Source: Candidatus Parcubacteria bacterium (GTDB taxonomy: Bacteria; Patescibacteriota; Minisyncoccia; Phycocordibacterales; Phycocordibacteraceae). From it: a DNA stretch of 42,228 nucleotides. Every line of letters starts with the position of its first letter. Position 1 is the first letter of the stretch. The translations under genes and the position numbers were made by a program. Below, in pieces: positions 7,648 through 14,507 of this stretch. The notes below the pieces were generated by a model, which was given only the letters and a program-made list of their open reading frames with translations, did not search any database and was not told where the DNA came from. The stretch is from positions 1 through 42,228 of the forward strand of contig JAKFXG010000008.1 in NCBI GenBank assembly GCA_021731495.1, given 5' to 3'.

Positions 7648-8323
7648 ATAAGATATACTTTCCGCCCGTGTCGTCGCGAACCATCTTTCCGCGGTCGATG
7701 GTAATCACGCGCCCGCCGATGGCGTCGACCACGCCCTTGTTGTGCGTCGTGATGATGACCGTCGTACCAAGTTCGTTTATTTTCTTGAGTATCTCCACAA
7801 CCTCGTAGGTGTTGATGGGGTCCAGGTTGCCGGTCGGCTCATCGGCGACGATAAGATCCGGTTGGTTGATGATGGCGCGACCGATAGCGATACGCTGTTT
7901 CTCGCCGCCGGAGAGCTGATCGGGGAAGTGAAATGCCTTATCGGCGAGATTCACCAATTCCAAAATGTATGGGACGTCGCTTGCAATCTCGTCGTCGGTG
8001 CGGCCCGCGGCCTCCATCGCAAATGCGATGTTTTCATAGGCGGTTTTGTTCGGAATGAGACGGAAGTCCTGAAACACCATGCCGATTTTGCGGCGATAAA
8101 AATGCAGGGCCGAGCTCGGCAGGTCATTGATATCGATCGACTCAAAAAAAACAGACCCGACGGTCGGCCTCTCTTCAGCGAGAAGGAGTTTCAGGAGCGT
8201 CGTCTTCCCTGCCCCCGAGTGACCGACAACGGAGACAAATTCTTTCGGGGCGACGGAGAGGGTCACATCCTCGAGCGCCACCATATCTCCGTATCGTTTC
8301 GTCACCTTGTCGAAATAAATCAT
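7646..8323 (-). CDS. ftsE: Cell division ATP-binding protein FtsE
   Basis: This 225-aa ABC ATPase begins [13 protein letters not shown]. It has Walker [10 protein letters not shown] near 36, signature [15 protein letters not shown] near 137, and Walker [14 protein letters not shown], with the FtsE-typical [23 protein letters not shown] context. It energises FtsX in septal peptidoglycan remodelling. I start it at ATG 8323, not at an in-frame GTG 24 nt earlier, because homology begins there and AGGAAA precedes it. A TATAAT at 8336-8341 ends 12 nt upstream, giving a leader of about 5 nt. prfB lies upstream on the same strand, 58 nt away. Confidence 0.93.
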   Translation of the reverse strand: MIYFDKVTKRYGDMVALEDVTLSVAPKEFVSVVGHSGAGKTTLLKLLLAEERPTVGSVFFESIDINDLPSSALHFYRRKIGMVFQDFRLIPNKTAYENIAFAMEAAGRTDDEIASDVPYILELVNLADKAFHFPDQLSGGEKQRIAIGRAIINQPDLIVADEPTGNLDPINTYEVVEILKKINELGTTVIITTHNKGVVDAIGGRVITIDRGKMVRDDTGGKYIL

Positions 8324-8335
8324 GATTCGTTTCCT

Positions 8336-8341
8336 ATTATA
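8336..8341 (-). promoter_or_regulatory. -10 box of ftsE
   Basis: A perfect TATAAT on the minus strand, 12 nt before the chosen ATG. Confidence 0.5.
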
Positions 8342-8381
8342 CCTCACTTACTTCCGTTCCGTCTATAAAAGCCGCGCACCC

Positions 8382-9278
8382 CTACGGGTTGCTTCGTCCC
8401 TTCGAACGTTCGGATGCCTCAGATGCGGCATCTATAAAATCATCCAGGTTACCTTCAAGGACCTTCTCCGGATTCGAAGATTCGTGATTAGTCCGATGGT
8501 CTTTCACCATTTTGTACGGGTGCAAGACATACGAACGGATCTGACTGCCCCACTCGTTTGCGGTCGTTGCCGCTATCGAGCGACCCTTCGCGACGACCTC
8601 GCGATCAGCCTCTTCCTTGGCAAAGATTTTCGCCTTCAGAAGCTCGAGACCCTTCTCGCGGTTCGCGAGCTGGCTCCGCTCGCTTGAAATGTGTACTGAA
8701 AGATTGGTCGGTTTGTGGAGAATGCGCACGGCCGTCTCGCGCTTATTCACATTTTGTCCGCCCGCGCCGCCCGAACGCGCGAATTGTATCTCGAGGTCGT
8801 CCGGCTTGAGCTCTACCTTGTCAGTCGGGACCAGAGTCGGCAGTACTTCGACGAGTGCAAAGGAAGTCTGGCGCTTCGCATTCGCATTAAAGGGTGATTG
8901 GCGCACGAGGCGATGCACACCCGCCTCGTGCCGAAGGCGGCCATACACGCCCGAACCTGTGATCTCAAGCATCACGTTACGATACCCGCCATGGTCGTTC
9001 TCGTTCGCATGGAGCTCGCGCACGCGCCAACCATGCTTCGCCGCATACCCCTCATACATGCGGTGAAGTATGCGCGCGAAGTCCTCGGCGTCGTCGCCGC
9101 CGGCACCCGCGAGAATGGCAAGCGTCGCATTGCCGGAATCGTGCGGATCGCCGCCTCCCCCTTCTTTCAGCATTTGATACTCCTGTACGAGCATTTGTGC
9201 CTGCTGTTTATCCAGCCAAAAATCAGGTGATGCCATCATCGCTTCGAGTTCTTGGAGACGCTGTTCCGGTTCGCTCAT
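8382..9278 (-). CDS. prfB: Peptide chain release factor 2 (short form)
   Basis: RF2 ends translation at UGA and UAA. The stop-recognition tripeptide SPF is at 128-130 (RQSPFNANAKRQTSF) and the catalytic GGQ at 173-175 (GGAGGQNVNKRETAV). SPF rather than PxT marks RF2, not RF1. The protein is 298 aa against about 365 for E. coli RF2. The loss is N-terminal: the start already carries RLQELEAMMASPDFW, but most of helical domain 1 before GAGGDDAEDFARILHRMY is missing. No programmed frameshift is visible, because a perfect TATAAT ends 6 nt before the ATG, so no upstream coding part is expected. Its presence agrees with TGA stops used throughout the window. Confidence 0.93.
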   Translation of the reverse strand: MSEPEQRLQELEAMMASPDFWLDKQQAQMLVQEYQMLKEGGGGDPHDSGNATLAILAGAGGDDAEDFARILHRMYEGYAAKHGWRVRELHANENDHGGYRNVMLEITGSGVYGRLRHEAGVHRLVRQSPFNANAKRQTSFALVEVLPTLVPTDKVELKPDDLEIQFARSGGAGGQNVNKRETAVRILHKPTNLSVHISSERSQLANREKGLELLKAKIFAKEEADREVVAKGRSIAATTANEWGSQIRSYVLHPYKMVKDHRTNHESSNPEKVLEGNLDDFIDAASEASERSKGRSNP

Positions 9279-9284
9279 CGGCCG

Positions 9285-9290
9285 ATTATA
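9285..9290 (-). promoter_or_regulatory. -10 box of prfB, leaderless spacing
   Basis: A perfect TATAAT ends 6 nt before the ATG of prfB, so transcription should begin at about the A of the start codon. Confidence 0.6.
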
Positions 9291-9407
9291 CCAAGTTTTT
9301 TCTGGCGTTTGACACTAAGCTCAATTAAGTGAGCAATAAAGCACCGAAAAAATTAATGCGTAGATGGGGAACCATGCCGGCTAGCGCGGTTATTTTTGAG
9401 ACTGGTT

Positions 9408-10097
9408 CTAAGCTTCGCGGGTGAGATCACGCTTGAACCACCAGCCGCCGACCGCCGCAAAGAGGACGGCGGCGGCTGTCGCCACAGCCAAGAAAATCGG
9501 ATTGCCCGTGAGAAGCGCGTTCCCAAACAACACTATGAGCGCGACGAACGGCGTATGGGGTACCATTTGTGCGATTATAAAGACGGGAAATGAAACTTCT
9601 GTAAGGCCCGCGGCATACGCAAAAACTTCGGGGAATCCAGCGAAGGCGAGACGCGCCTTGAGAAAAGACTTGAGCGCAGACCCTTGGATGAGCAGTTTTT
9701 CTATAAAAGGAAATTGCGTGCGGGGTATGAACACATTGATAATGTTCCGCCCAAAGACCCGACTCAAATAGAACGCCACGGAAAAACCAAGCACGTCGCC
9801 TATAAAAGTGATACCGAGCCCTTGCCAAAAACCGAACGCCGCACCGGCGATTGCATAGATGGGAGCACCGGAGAGCGGCACGATAATTATCGTAGCCATC
9901 TTAAGCGCGATGACCGCGAGCGGGCCCCATATACCCGCTCGCTCGATGAGCTGCTCAAGACCATCAATCCCTATTGAAACGATAAGCCCATACGCGGCAC
10001 CGGCAGCGATCAGGACGAACGCCACATTCTTGAACGCGTCGCGCCTCGCCTCGCGCCGCGCCGCGTCCTCGTCTTGGGTCGTTGTTGTAATTTCCAT
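9408..10097 (-). CDS. VTT/DedA-type membrane protein (SNARE-associated, TVP38/TMEM64 family)
   Basis: This 229-aa protein has about five hydrophobic segments and the VTT-domain core: GPLAVIALKMATIIIVPLSG, then APIYAIAGAAFGFWQGLGIT and GDVLGFSVAFYLSRVFGR, with the conserved F/Y-G-x-x-x-G and R residues. Members move or scramble phospholipids such as undecaprenyl phosphate or affect membrane homeostasis. Its ATG is only 5 nt from the 3' end of the upstream tRNA-Thr gene, so the mRNA is probably made from the tRNA transcript and released by tRNA 3' processing, giving a very short leader. No independent promoter is possible in that space. Confidence 0.85.
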   Translation of the reverse strand: MEITTTTQDEDAARREARRDAFKNVAFVLIAAGAAYGLIVSIGIDGLEQLIERAGIWGPLAVIALKMATIIIVPLSGAPIYAIAGAAFGFWQGLGITFIGDVLGFSVAFYLSRVFGRNIINVFIPRTQFPFIEKLLIQGSALKSFLKARLAFAGFPEVFAYAAGLTEVSFPVFIIAQMVPHTPFVALIVLFGNALLTGNPIFLAVATAAAVLFAAVGGWWFKRDLTREA

Positions 10098-10102
10098 CTT
10101 TG

Positions 10103-10175
10103 AGCCGGAGGTCGGGATTGAACCGACGACCTAGGGTTTACGATACCCTCGCTCTACCAACTGAGCTACTCCGGC
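10103..10175 (-). tRNA. tRNA-Thr (CGU anticodon)
   Basis: Acceptor GCCGGAG/CTCCGGC, D-arm GCTC-AGTTGGTA-GAGC, anticodon stem AGGGT/ACCCT with loop ATCGTAA (anticodon CGT), T-loop TTCGAAT, discriminator T. CCA is not encoded. The 3' end directly precedes the DedA-type gene. Confidence 0.93.
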
Positions 10176-10225
10176 AAATGAGGCGTTCCTCTTTTTTAAC
10201 ACAAAATTCGCAATAGAAAAAGGAC

Positions 10226-10245
10226 GCGCGCCCGTACGGGCGCGC
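10226..10245 (-). terminator. GC-rich terminator after tRNA-Thr(GGU)
   Basis: The 20-nt perfect palindrome GCGCGCCCG-ta-CGGGCGCGC is followed on the minus strand by CCTTTTTC. It lies between the two tRNA-Thr genes and probably ends the tRNA-Thr(GGU) transcript. Confidence 0.75.
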
Positions 10246-10326
10246 AAAAGTAAGAAGCATTCGACGAATACTAAGTTGCATCAGTAGTTTCTCCTGACGA
10301 CGAAATTGACCTGACTTTGAAACTGG

Positions 10327-10399
10327 AGCCGAGAGTCGGGATTGAACCGACGACCTCATCCTTACCATGGATGTGCTCTACCAACTGAGCTATCTCGGC
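10327..10399 (-). tRNA. tRNA-Thr (GGU anticodon)
   Basis: Acceptor GCCGAGA/TCTCGGC, D-arm GCTC-AGTTGGTA-GAGC, anticodon stem CATCC/GGATG with loop ATGGTAA (anticodon GGT), T-loop TTCAATC, discriminator T. CCA is not encoded. A TATGTT -10-like box lies about 7 nt upstream. Confidence 0.93.
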
Positions 10400-10619
10400 G
10401 AGAGAGGAAACATACTGTGCGTCCTCGCATAAGTATGTTCTCCGAGCGAGCCGAAGAAAAGCGTGCAAGCGATGCCTCATCGTGCTGTCGAGTGCAACGC
10501 TTATCCCAGCAGCCCGAACTTTCTCGCACCAACGCATACTAGCGGAGTTTCTCCATTCTTTCAAAGCCGACGCCGGGAGTCGGCTCCGCGACCCCACGGA
10601 CGACGTCGGGGTTTTGGTA

Positions 10620-10625
10620 TATACT
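10620..10625 (+). promoter_or_regulatory. -10 box of cupin/alternative oxidase operon
   Basis: TATACT ends 6 nt before the ATG at 10632. This spacing decides the start: an in-frame upstream ATG at 10482 would place the promoter inside the gene. Confidence 0.55.
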
Positions 10626-10631
10626 TTCTGC

Positions 10632-10985
10632 ATGGAAGGCCTTACCAACTACGAGAAAGAAATACGCCCATGGGGGGATTTTGAACGCTTTACGCTCAAC
10701 GAGAAAACGACCGTAAAGATTGTCACAGTCAATGCCGGAGAGTCTATCAGCCTGCAGACCCATGAGCATCGCGATGAATTCTGGCGTGTCATTAAGGGCT
10801 CCGGCACTATCCGTGTCGGAGACACGGATACCAATGCGCACGAAGGCGACACATTCTTCACTCCCCGGCATTCGAAGCATCGGGTAGAGGGTGGCCCAGA
10901 GGGGCTCACGTTCCTCGAAATAGCATTCGGTGATTTTGATGAGAAAGATATTACACGCCTCGAGGACCGCTACGGCCGATCATGA
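10632..10985 (+). CDS. Cupin, phosphomannose isomerase type II-like
   Basis: This 117-aa single-domain cupin begins NYEKEIRPWGDFERF, the typical start of the C-terminal cupin of mannose-6-phosphate isomerase / GDP-mannose pyrophosphorylase fusion proteins. Metal ligands are visible as H-x-H...E in LQTHEHRDEFW and a later His in SKHRVEGG. Stand-alone members interconvert mannose-6-phosphate and fructose-6-phosphate or are uncharacterised sugar binders. The start at 10632 is chosen because homology begins there and a TATACT lies 6 nt upstream. Its stop overlaps the start of the alternative-oxidase-like gene by 4 nt (ATGA), so the two are translationally coupled, although no functional link is obvious. 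Confidence 0.85.
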   Translation: MEGLTNYEKEIRPWGDFERFTLNEKTTVKIVTVNAGESISLQTHEHRDEFWRVIKGSGTIRVGDTDTNAHEGDTFFTPRHSKHRVEGGPEGLTFLEIAFGDFDEKDITRLEDRYGRS

Positions 10986-11674
10986 ACGAGAACTTCAAGG
11001 ACGATGAAGAACTTGCCCACTCCCTCAACGATCCCGCTCTCCGGGCGGAGTATGCGGCGCCGTTCGACCACTATCGCCCCATGTTCATCGTGCGAGTGCT
11101 TGGATCGCTCCTCGTGGGCTCAGGCACTCTTTTCTATGGACGCAAGCCATCCTACGCGAAATTCAAAGCAATAGAGGTCATAGCTCGTATCCCCTACCAG
11201 TCATGGGAGGTCGCGACGTATACCATCCTATCGGCAATGTATGGAAACGAACGCCGCGCTATCAACCTCACCAAATTAAGCGCGTTCAGTCGCATGGCGC
11301 AGGATAATGAGACCATGCATGTCGTCGTCATGTCGCACATTGTGCGGCGTCTCCACTGTGAGAGCTTCCTCCGTCACACGCTCATCCCTCTCCTTTTTTC
11401 ATTCTTCTATTTCTGGACGACCTACCTTCTCTTCCTCATTTCTCGCCGGGCGGCACTTGAGCTCAATTATCTGTTCGAGTCGCATGCGTACGCACAATAC
11501 CAAGAGTTCCTCGACCGTGAAGGAGATCGTCTGCGGCAGACTCCCATCACGTCCGACTTCCTCGCGTTCTATGGGCGAAATGTCCGGAGCGAATACGAAC
11601 TTTTCGAGCTCATACGCAACGACGAACTGATCCATCGTAATCGCTCCCTGCGCGAACTGCCGTCGATAACTTAA
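10982..11674 (+). CDS. Alternative oxidase-like diiron protein
   Basis: All six iron ligands of alternative oxidases can be placed in order: E64 (AIEVIARIP, like the family's LEtvAaVP), E110-x2-H113 (QDNETMHVV, like ENERMHL), E166 with Y173 seven residues on (YLFESHAYAQY), and E215-x2-H218 (RNDELIHRN). A hydrophobic stretch at about 129-153 fits the membrane-facing helices. Alternative oxidase passes electrons from quinol to oxygen without pumping protons. Length, 230 aa, fits the catalytic core. It overlaps the cupin gene by 4 nt and ends before a strong terminator. Patescibacteria generally lack respiratory chains and quinone synthesis, so the electron donor is unknown and an oxygen-scavenging role is possible. 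The identity rests on motifs only. Confidence 0.75.
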   Translation: MNENFKDDEELAHSLNDPALRAEYAAPFDHYRPMFIVRVLGSLLVGSGTLFYGRKPSYAKFKAIEVIARIPYQSWEVATYTILSAMYGNERRAINLTKLSAFSRMAQDNETMHVVVMSHIVRRLHCESFLRHTLIPLLFSFFYFWTTYLLFLISRRAALELNYLFESHAYAQYQEFLDREGDRLRQTPITSDFLAFYGRNVRSEYELFELIRNDELIHRNRSLRELPSIT

Positions 11675-11695
11675 CGAACCTTCAGCCGCACAAAC

Positions 11696-11720
11696 GAAAG
11701 ACCCCCACAGGGGGTCTTTC
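11696..11720. terminator. Bidirectional terminator
   Basis: GAAAGACCCCC (11696-11706) and GGGGGTCTTTC (11710-11720) form an 11-bp perfect stem with a 3-nt loop, between the convergent oxidase gene and tRNA-Asp. Confidence 0.8.
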
Positions 11721-11795
11721 TGGCGCGGCTGATGGGTGCTGACCCCACGACCTCGCGCGTGACAGGCGCGTGCTCTACCGTTGAGCTACAGCCGC
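11721..11795 (-). tRNA. tRNA-Asp (GUC anticodon), with encoded CCA and odd T-loop
   Basis: Acceptor GCGGCTG/CAGCCGC, D-arm GCTC-AACGGTA-GAGC, anticodon stem CGCGC/GCGCG with loop CTGTCAC (anticodon GTC), discriminator G and encoded CCA. The T-arm reads GTGGG-GTCAGCA-CCCAT: its loop departs from the canonical TTCRANN, having G at 54 and G at 58 where T54 and A58 normally pair. The other six tRNAs here have normal T-loops. The stop codon of a homing endonuclease gene lies 1 nt from the 5' end. Confidence 0.88.
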
Positions 11796-11796
11796 A

Positions 11797-12480
11797 TTAT
11801 TTGTCAAGTCCCAAGACTTTAACCGCTCGTTCTAATTTTTTCCGTTTCCGTGGCAAAAACATCCCCGAGGTATCCACAGTATCATACATTACCCGATGTA
11901 ACGCAAGACTGTCGTAGCGACTAAACACGAGGTCGTATCCTCTATTTTTTTTAGATATGTGTCCCCCTTTGATACCGAATCCCATTAGTGTAGTAAGAAG
12001 ATCTTCAAGAAACGAACGGCTCCCGCAGGTAAATATGGTTGTGAAAACCCATATTTTCTTTTTTCTTTCCTTTGCATAATGCTTTTTAAAATAGACACAA
12101 CCATCGCCATCGAAATATCCGCGTACAAAATCTCCTAGATAGGGTCTCGGAACATCCGGAAAACTAATTGTATTACTTTTGTTTTGGATAAATCCAAACT
12201 GTAATAGATCAGCAAACCATTCTTTGCTGCCTATTTGGAGTCTGTACTGAGGTTTCCATACACCTGGGTTTCGGTCTCGTTTTTTTATCTTGTGAGTTGA
12301 GCCGACTGCCTCTTTGATTTCTTTGAGTACGATGCGGTCCGTAATTGTGAATTCGATAAAATGTGCACCACGATTATTCTTAATCATAGAGCCGTCAGCG
12401 GCGAAGAAGCCAAGCACGTATGCCATCTCGGGCGACCATTTTTTGAAGAAGTTGTGGTTCAGCTCTCGATGCATCGGCAT
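11797..12480 (-). CDS. LAGLIDADG homing endonuclease
   Basis: Two LAGLIDADG-type helices are present: AYVLGFFAADGSM at about 20-32 and FVRGYFDGDGCVYF at about 137-150, each with the metal-binding acidic residue before G. With both in one 227-aa chain this is a monomeric double-motif enzyme, which cuts long, near-unique DNA sites to spread its own gene. The gene is AT-richer than its flanks and fills the space between tRNA-Met (upstream) and tRNA-Asp, with its TAA 1 nt from tRNA-Asp. No intron core could be seen around it, so it appears free-standing. TATACT (12487-12492) ends 6 nt before the ATG. Confidence 0.88.
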   Translation of the reverse strand: MPMHRELNHNFFKKWSPEMAYVLGFFAADGSMIKNNRGAHFIEFTITDRIVLKEIKEAVGSTHKIKKRDRNPGVWKPQYRLQIGSKEWFADLLQFGFIQNKSNTISFPDVPRPYLGDFVRGYFDGDGCVYFKKHYAKERKKKIWVFTTIFTCGSRSFLEDLLTTLMGFGIKGGHISKKNRGYDLVFSRYDSLALHRVMYDTVDTSGMFLPRKRKKLERAVKVLGLDK

Positions 12481-12486
12481 GCGTAA

Positions 12487-12492
12487 AGTATA
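12487..12492 (-). promoter_or_regulatory. -10 box of homing endonuclease gene
   Basis: TATACT ends 6 nt before the ATG, the same layout as native genes in the window. Confidence 0.55.
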
Positions 12493-12543
12493 TGACAGGA
12501 CATAGTTATAACCACTATATATCCCCAGAACATGACTTATCGG

Positions 12544-12617
12544 TGCCGAGGGTGAGAGTTGAACTCACGACCTTCTCTTTATGAGTGAGATGCTCTAACC
12601 ACCTGAGCTACCTCGGC
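12544..12617 (-). tRNA. tRNA-Met (CAU), elongator or Ile2 type
   Basis: Acceptor GCCGAGG/CCTCGGC with a normal 1:72 pair, D-arm GCTC-AGGTGGTTA-GAGC, anticodon loop CTCATAA (CAT), T-loop TTCAACT, discriminator A. The top anticodon-stem pair is an A-A mismatch. The paired G1-C72 argues against an initiator. Whether the C34 is lysidinylated to read Ile AUA cannot be told from the gene alone. Confidence 0.88.
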
Positions 12618-12660
12618 AATGTAAGAACAGTACCAAAAGCATCTCTTAGAGACAATGATT

Positions 12661-14445
12661 CTAATCTGCGCGAATAAACCCGCCCGCTTGGATCTCCCAA
12701 AGCTTTTTGTAGAGATTGCTCTCGTGCGCGAGAAGTTCATCATGCGTGCCGGAAAGGACAACCGCACCGTTCTCCATCACAAAAAGCCGGTCCATATTCA
12801 TCACGGTGGAAAGTCGGTGCGCGATGGCGATGACTGTCTTCCCTTCCATCAAACGCTGGAGCGCATCCTGGATGAGCCGTTCAGACTCGGAATCGAGACT
12901 CGATGTCGCTTCATCAAGAACGAGGATAGGCGCATCTTTGAGAATCGCCCGGGCAATGGCGATTCTCTGGCGCTCGCCGCCCGAGAGCTTTACGCCACGC
13001 TCACCGACCATCGTATTGAACCCATCAGAATATCGACTGATAAATTCGTGACAGTGCGCCTGCTTTGCCGCCTCCACAACTTCCTCGTCTGTCGCATCCT
13101 GCCGGCCATAGCGAATATTTTCCATAAGCGACCGATGAAAAAGAAGCGGCTCCTGCGGGACAAATGCGATCGCCCTGCGCAAGCTCTCTTGCGTCACCTT
13201 GGCGATATTTTGCCCGTCGATAGAAATGGTCCCACTGCTGACTTCGTAGAGGCGAAGCAAGAGTTTGGTAATGGTCGATTTCCCCGCGCCCGACGAGCCC
13301 ACGAGCGCGACTTTTTCATTCGGCTGTATGGTGAGATTGAAATTCTGAAGCAACGCTTGATCGCCATGGTACTCAAAACGAACCTTGTCGAAGACAATCT
13401 TACCCTCGGTAACTTGAAGCGGCACTGCGCCCGGGACATCTCGAATCGCATGGGGCAATTCGATGATATCGAGCATCTCGGTTGCGTCGGCGAATGCGTC
13501 ATAGAGCTGACGCATATTGCGCCCGATGCCCCAAATGCGATTCATGAGACCAAGGACATATATCTGAATGAGCACGAAGTCTCCCACGGTCATGAGGCCG
13601 CGCTGCCAGAGGAGCACTGCGCCGGCAAGGAGCGCCACTTCTATTCCGATGGCGAAAAGTCCTTGCACGCCATAAATCCACGCATCGGCATCCCATACAC
13701 GTTTGGTTGCCGCATACCAACGAAGGATCGCTTCCTTGAACCGCGAGTTTTCATGCCGGGCGGCCGCAAAAGCGGTTATCGTTGAATGATTGAGTACCGC
13801 GTCTGAGAGAAAACCGGTCACTTTACTGTCTTCCTCGGTACGTGCGGCGCGCAGGGGCTGCAGAGAGTGCATCATCTTGAATTGAATGAAGACGAATACA
13901 ACCGTCCACACCAAAAGTCCTGCTCCCAAAAGCGGGCTCTTCAGCGAGAGCACGATAACTATGCCGACCGCAAATATAAATGCCGGAAAAAAGTTAAGAA
14001 GAAGATTGTCGAACACTTGTTCATAGGAACGCGCATAGCGCGTCACGCGGCGCGTGAGCGTCCCGGTAAAGTTTGAGATGAAAAATTCGTGTGCATGCCC
14101 GAGCAAGTACGAAAACGCGCGGTCGTAGAGATCAACCATGACTTTTGCTTCGAGCCGGCCAATCGCCAGCATACGTACACGCTGACCAACCCAACCGGCC
14201 AGATTTACCGCAGCAAACAATACAAGCACCGCGAAAAGCGCCTGCACTACCGACGAGGAAGGTTCGCCTCCCGAGAGCAGGTTTACGAACTGACGCAGAT
14301 AGAGCGGCGCGATGACACTCGCCGTCTCAATGAGAATTGCTCCGCCGATCGTAGCGCTCAAAAGCCACGGATACGCGAGCGTGGCGTTGCCGTAGGCGCG
14401 GAACATAGACCAGACGCGCGGAGTCTTTTTCTTCAGGGGAGGCAT
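12661..14445 (-). CDS. ABC transporter, fused permease and ATPase (exporter half-transporter)
   Basis: This 594-aa type IV ABC exporter has six membrane helices in the first 320 residues, then an ATPase domain with Walker A VGSSGAGKST, Q-loop FVPQEPLLF, signature VKLSGGERQRIAIARAIL, Walker B LVLDEATSSLD and switch IAHRLST. Such half-transporters work as dimers exporting lipids, peptides or drugs; the cargo is unknown. I start it at ATG 14445 (MPPLKKKTPRVW), not at an upstream TTG, since helix 1 follows at the usual distance. The 62 nt between it and the divergent dehydrogenase gene must hold both promoters. tRNA-Met lies just downstream. Confidence 0.9.
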   Translation of the reverse strand: MPPLKKKTPRVWSMFRAYGNATLAYPWLLSATIGGAILIETASVIAPLYLRQFVNLLSGGEPSSSVVQALFAVLVLFAAVNLAGWVGQRVRMLAIGRLEAKVMVDLYDRAFSYLLGHAHEFFISNFTGTLTRRVTRYARSYEQVFDNLLLNFFPAFIFAVGIVIVLSLKSPLLGAGLLVWTVVFVFIQFKMMHSLQPLRAARTEEDSKVTGFLSDAVLNHSTITAFAAARHENSRFKEAILRWYAATKRVWDADAWIYGVQGLFAIGIEVALLAGAVLLWQRGLMTVGDFVLIQIYVLGLMNRIWGIGRNMRQLYDAFADATEMLDIIELPHAIRDVPGAVPLQVTEGKIVFDKVRFEYHGDQALLQNFNLTIQPNEKVALVGSSGAGKSTITKLLLRLYEVSSGTISIDGQNIAKVTQESLRRAIAFVPQEPLLFHRSLMENIRYGRQDATDEEVVEAAKQAHCHEFISRYSDGFNTMVGERGVKLSGGERQRIAIARAILKDAPILVLDEATSSLDSESERLIQDALQRLMEGKTVIAIAHRLSTVMNMDRLFVMENGAVVLSGTHDELLAHESNLYKKLWEIQAGGFIRAD

Positions 14446-14507
14446 AAGAATGTATCCTACCACTCCCTCTGGGCGGGAAAACAGTGTAGAATACAAAGCA
14501 CCCTTGT

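Noticed and set aside
9279-9407. Possible upstream part of prfB with a programmed frameshift
   Set aside because: A perfect TATAAT ends 6 nt before the ATG, and no in-frame RF2-like sequence or CTT-TGA site was found upstream.
12655-13785. Long open frame (376 codons) antisense to the ABC exporter gene
   Set aside because: It is the mirror of a strongly conserved ABC transporter and has no recognisable domain. The base composition of the true frame explains it.
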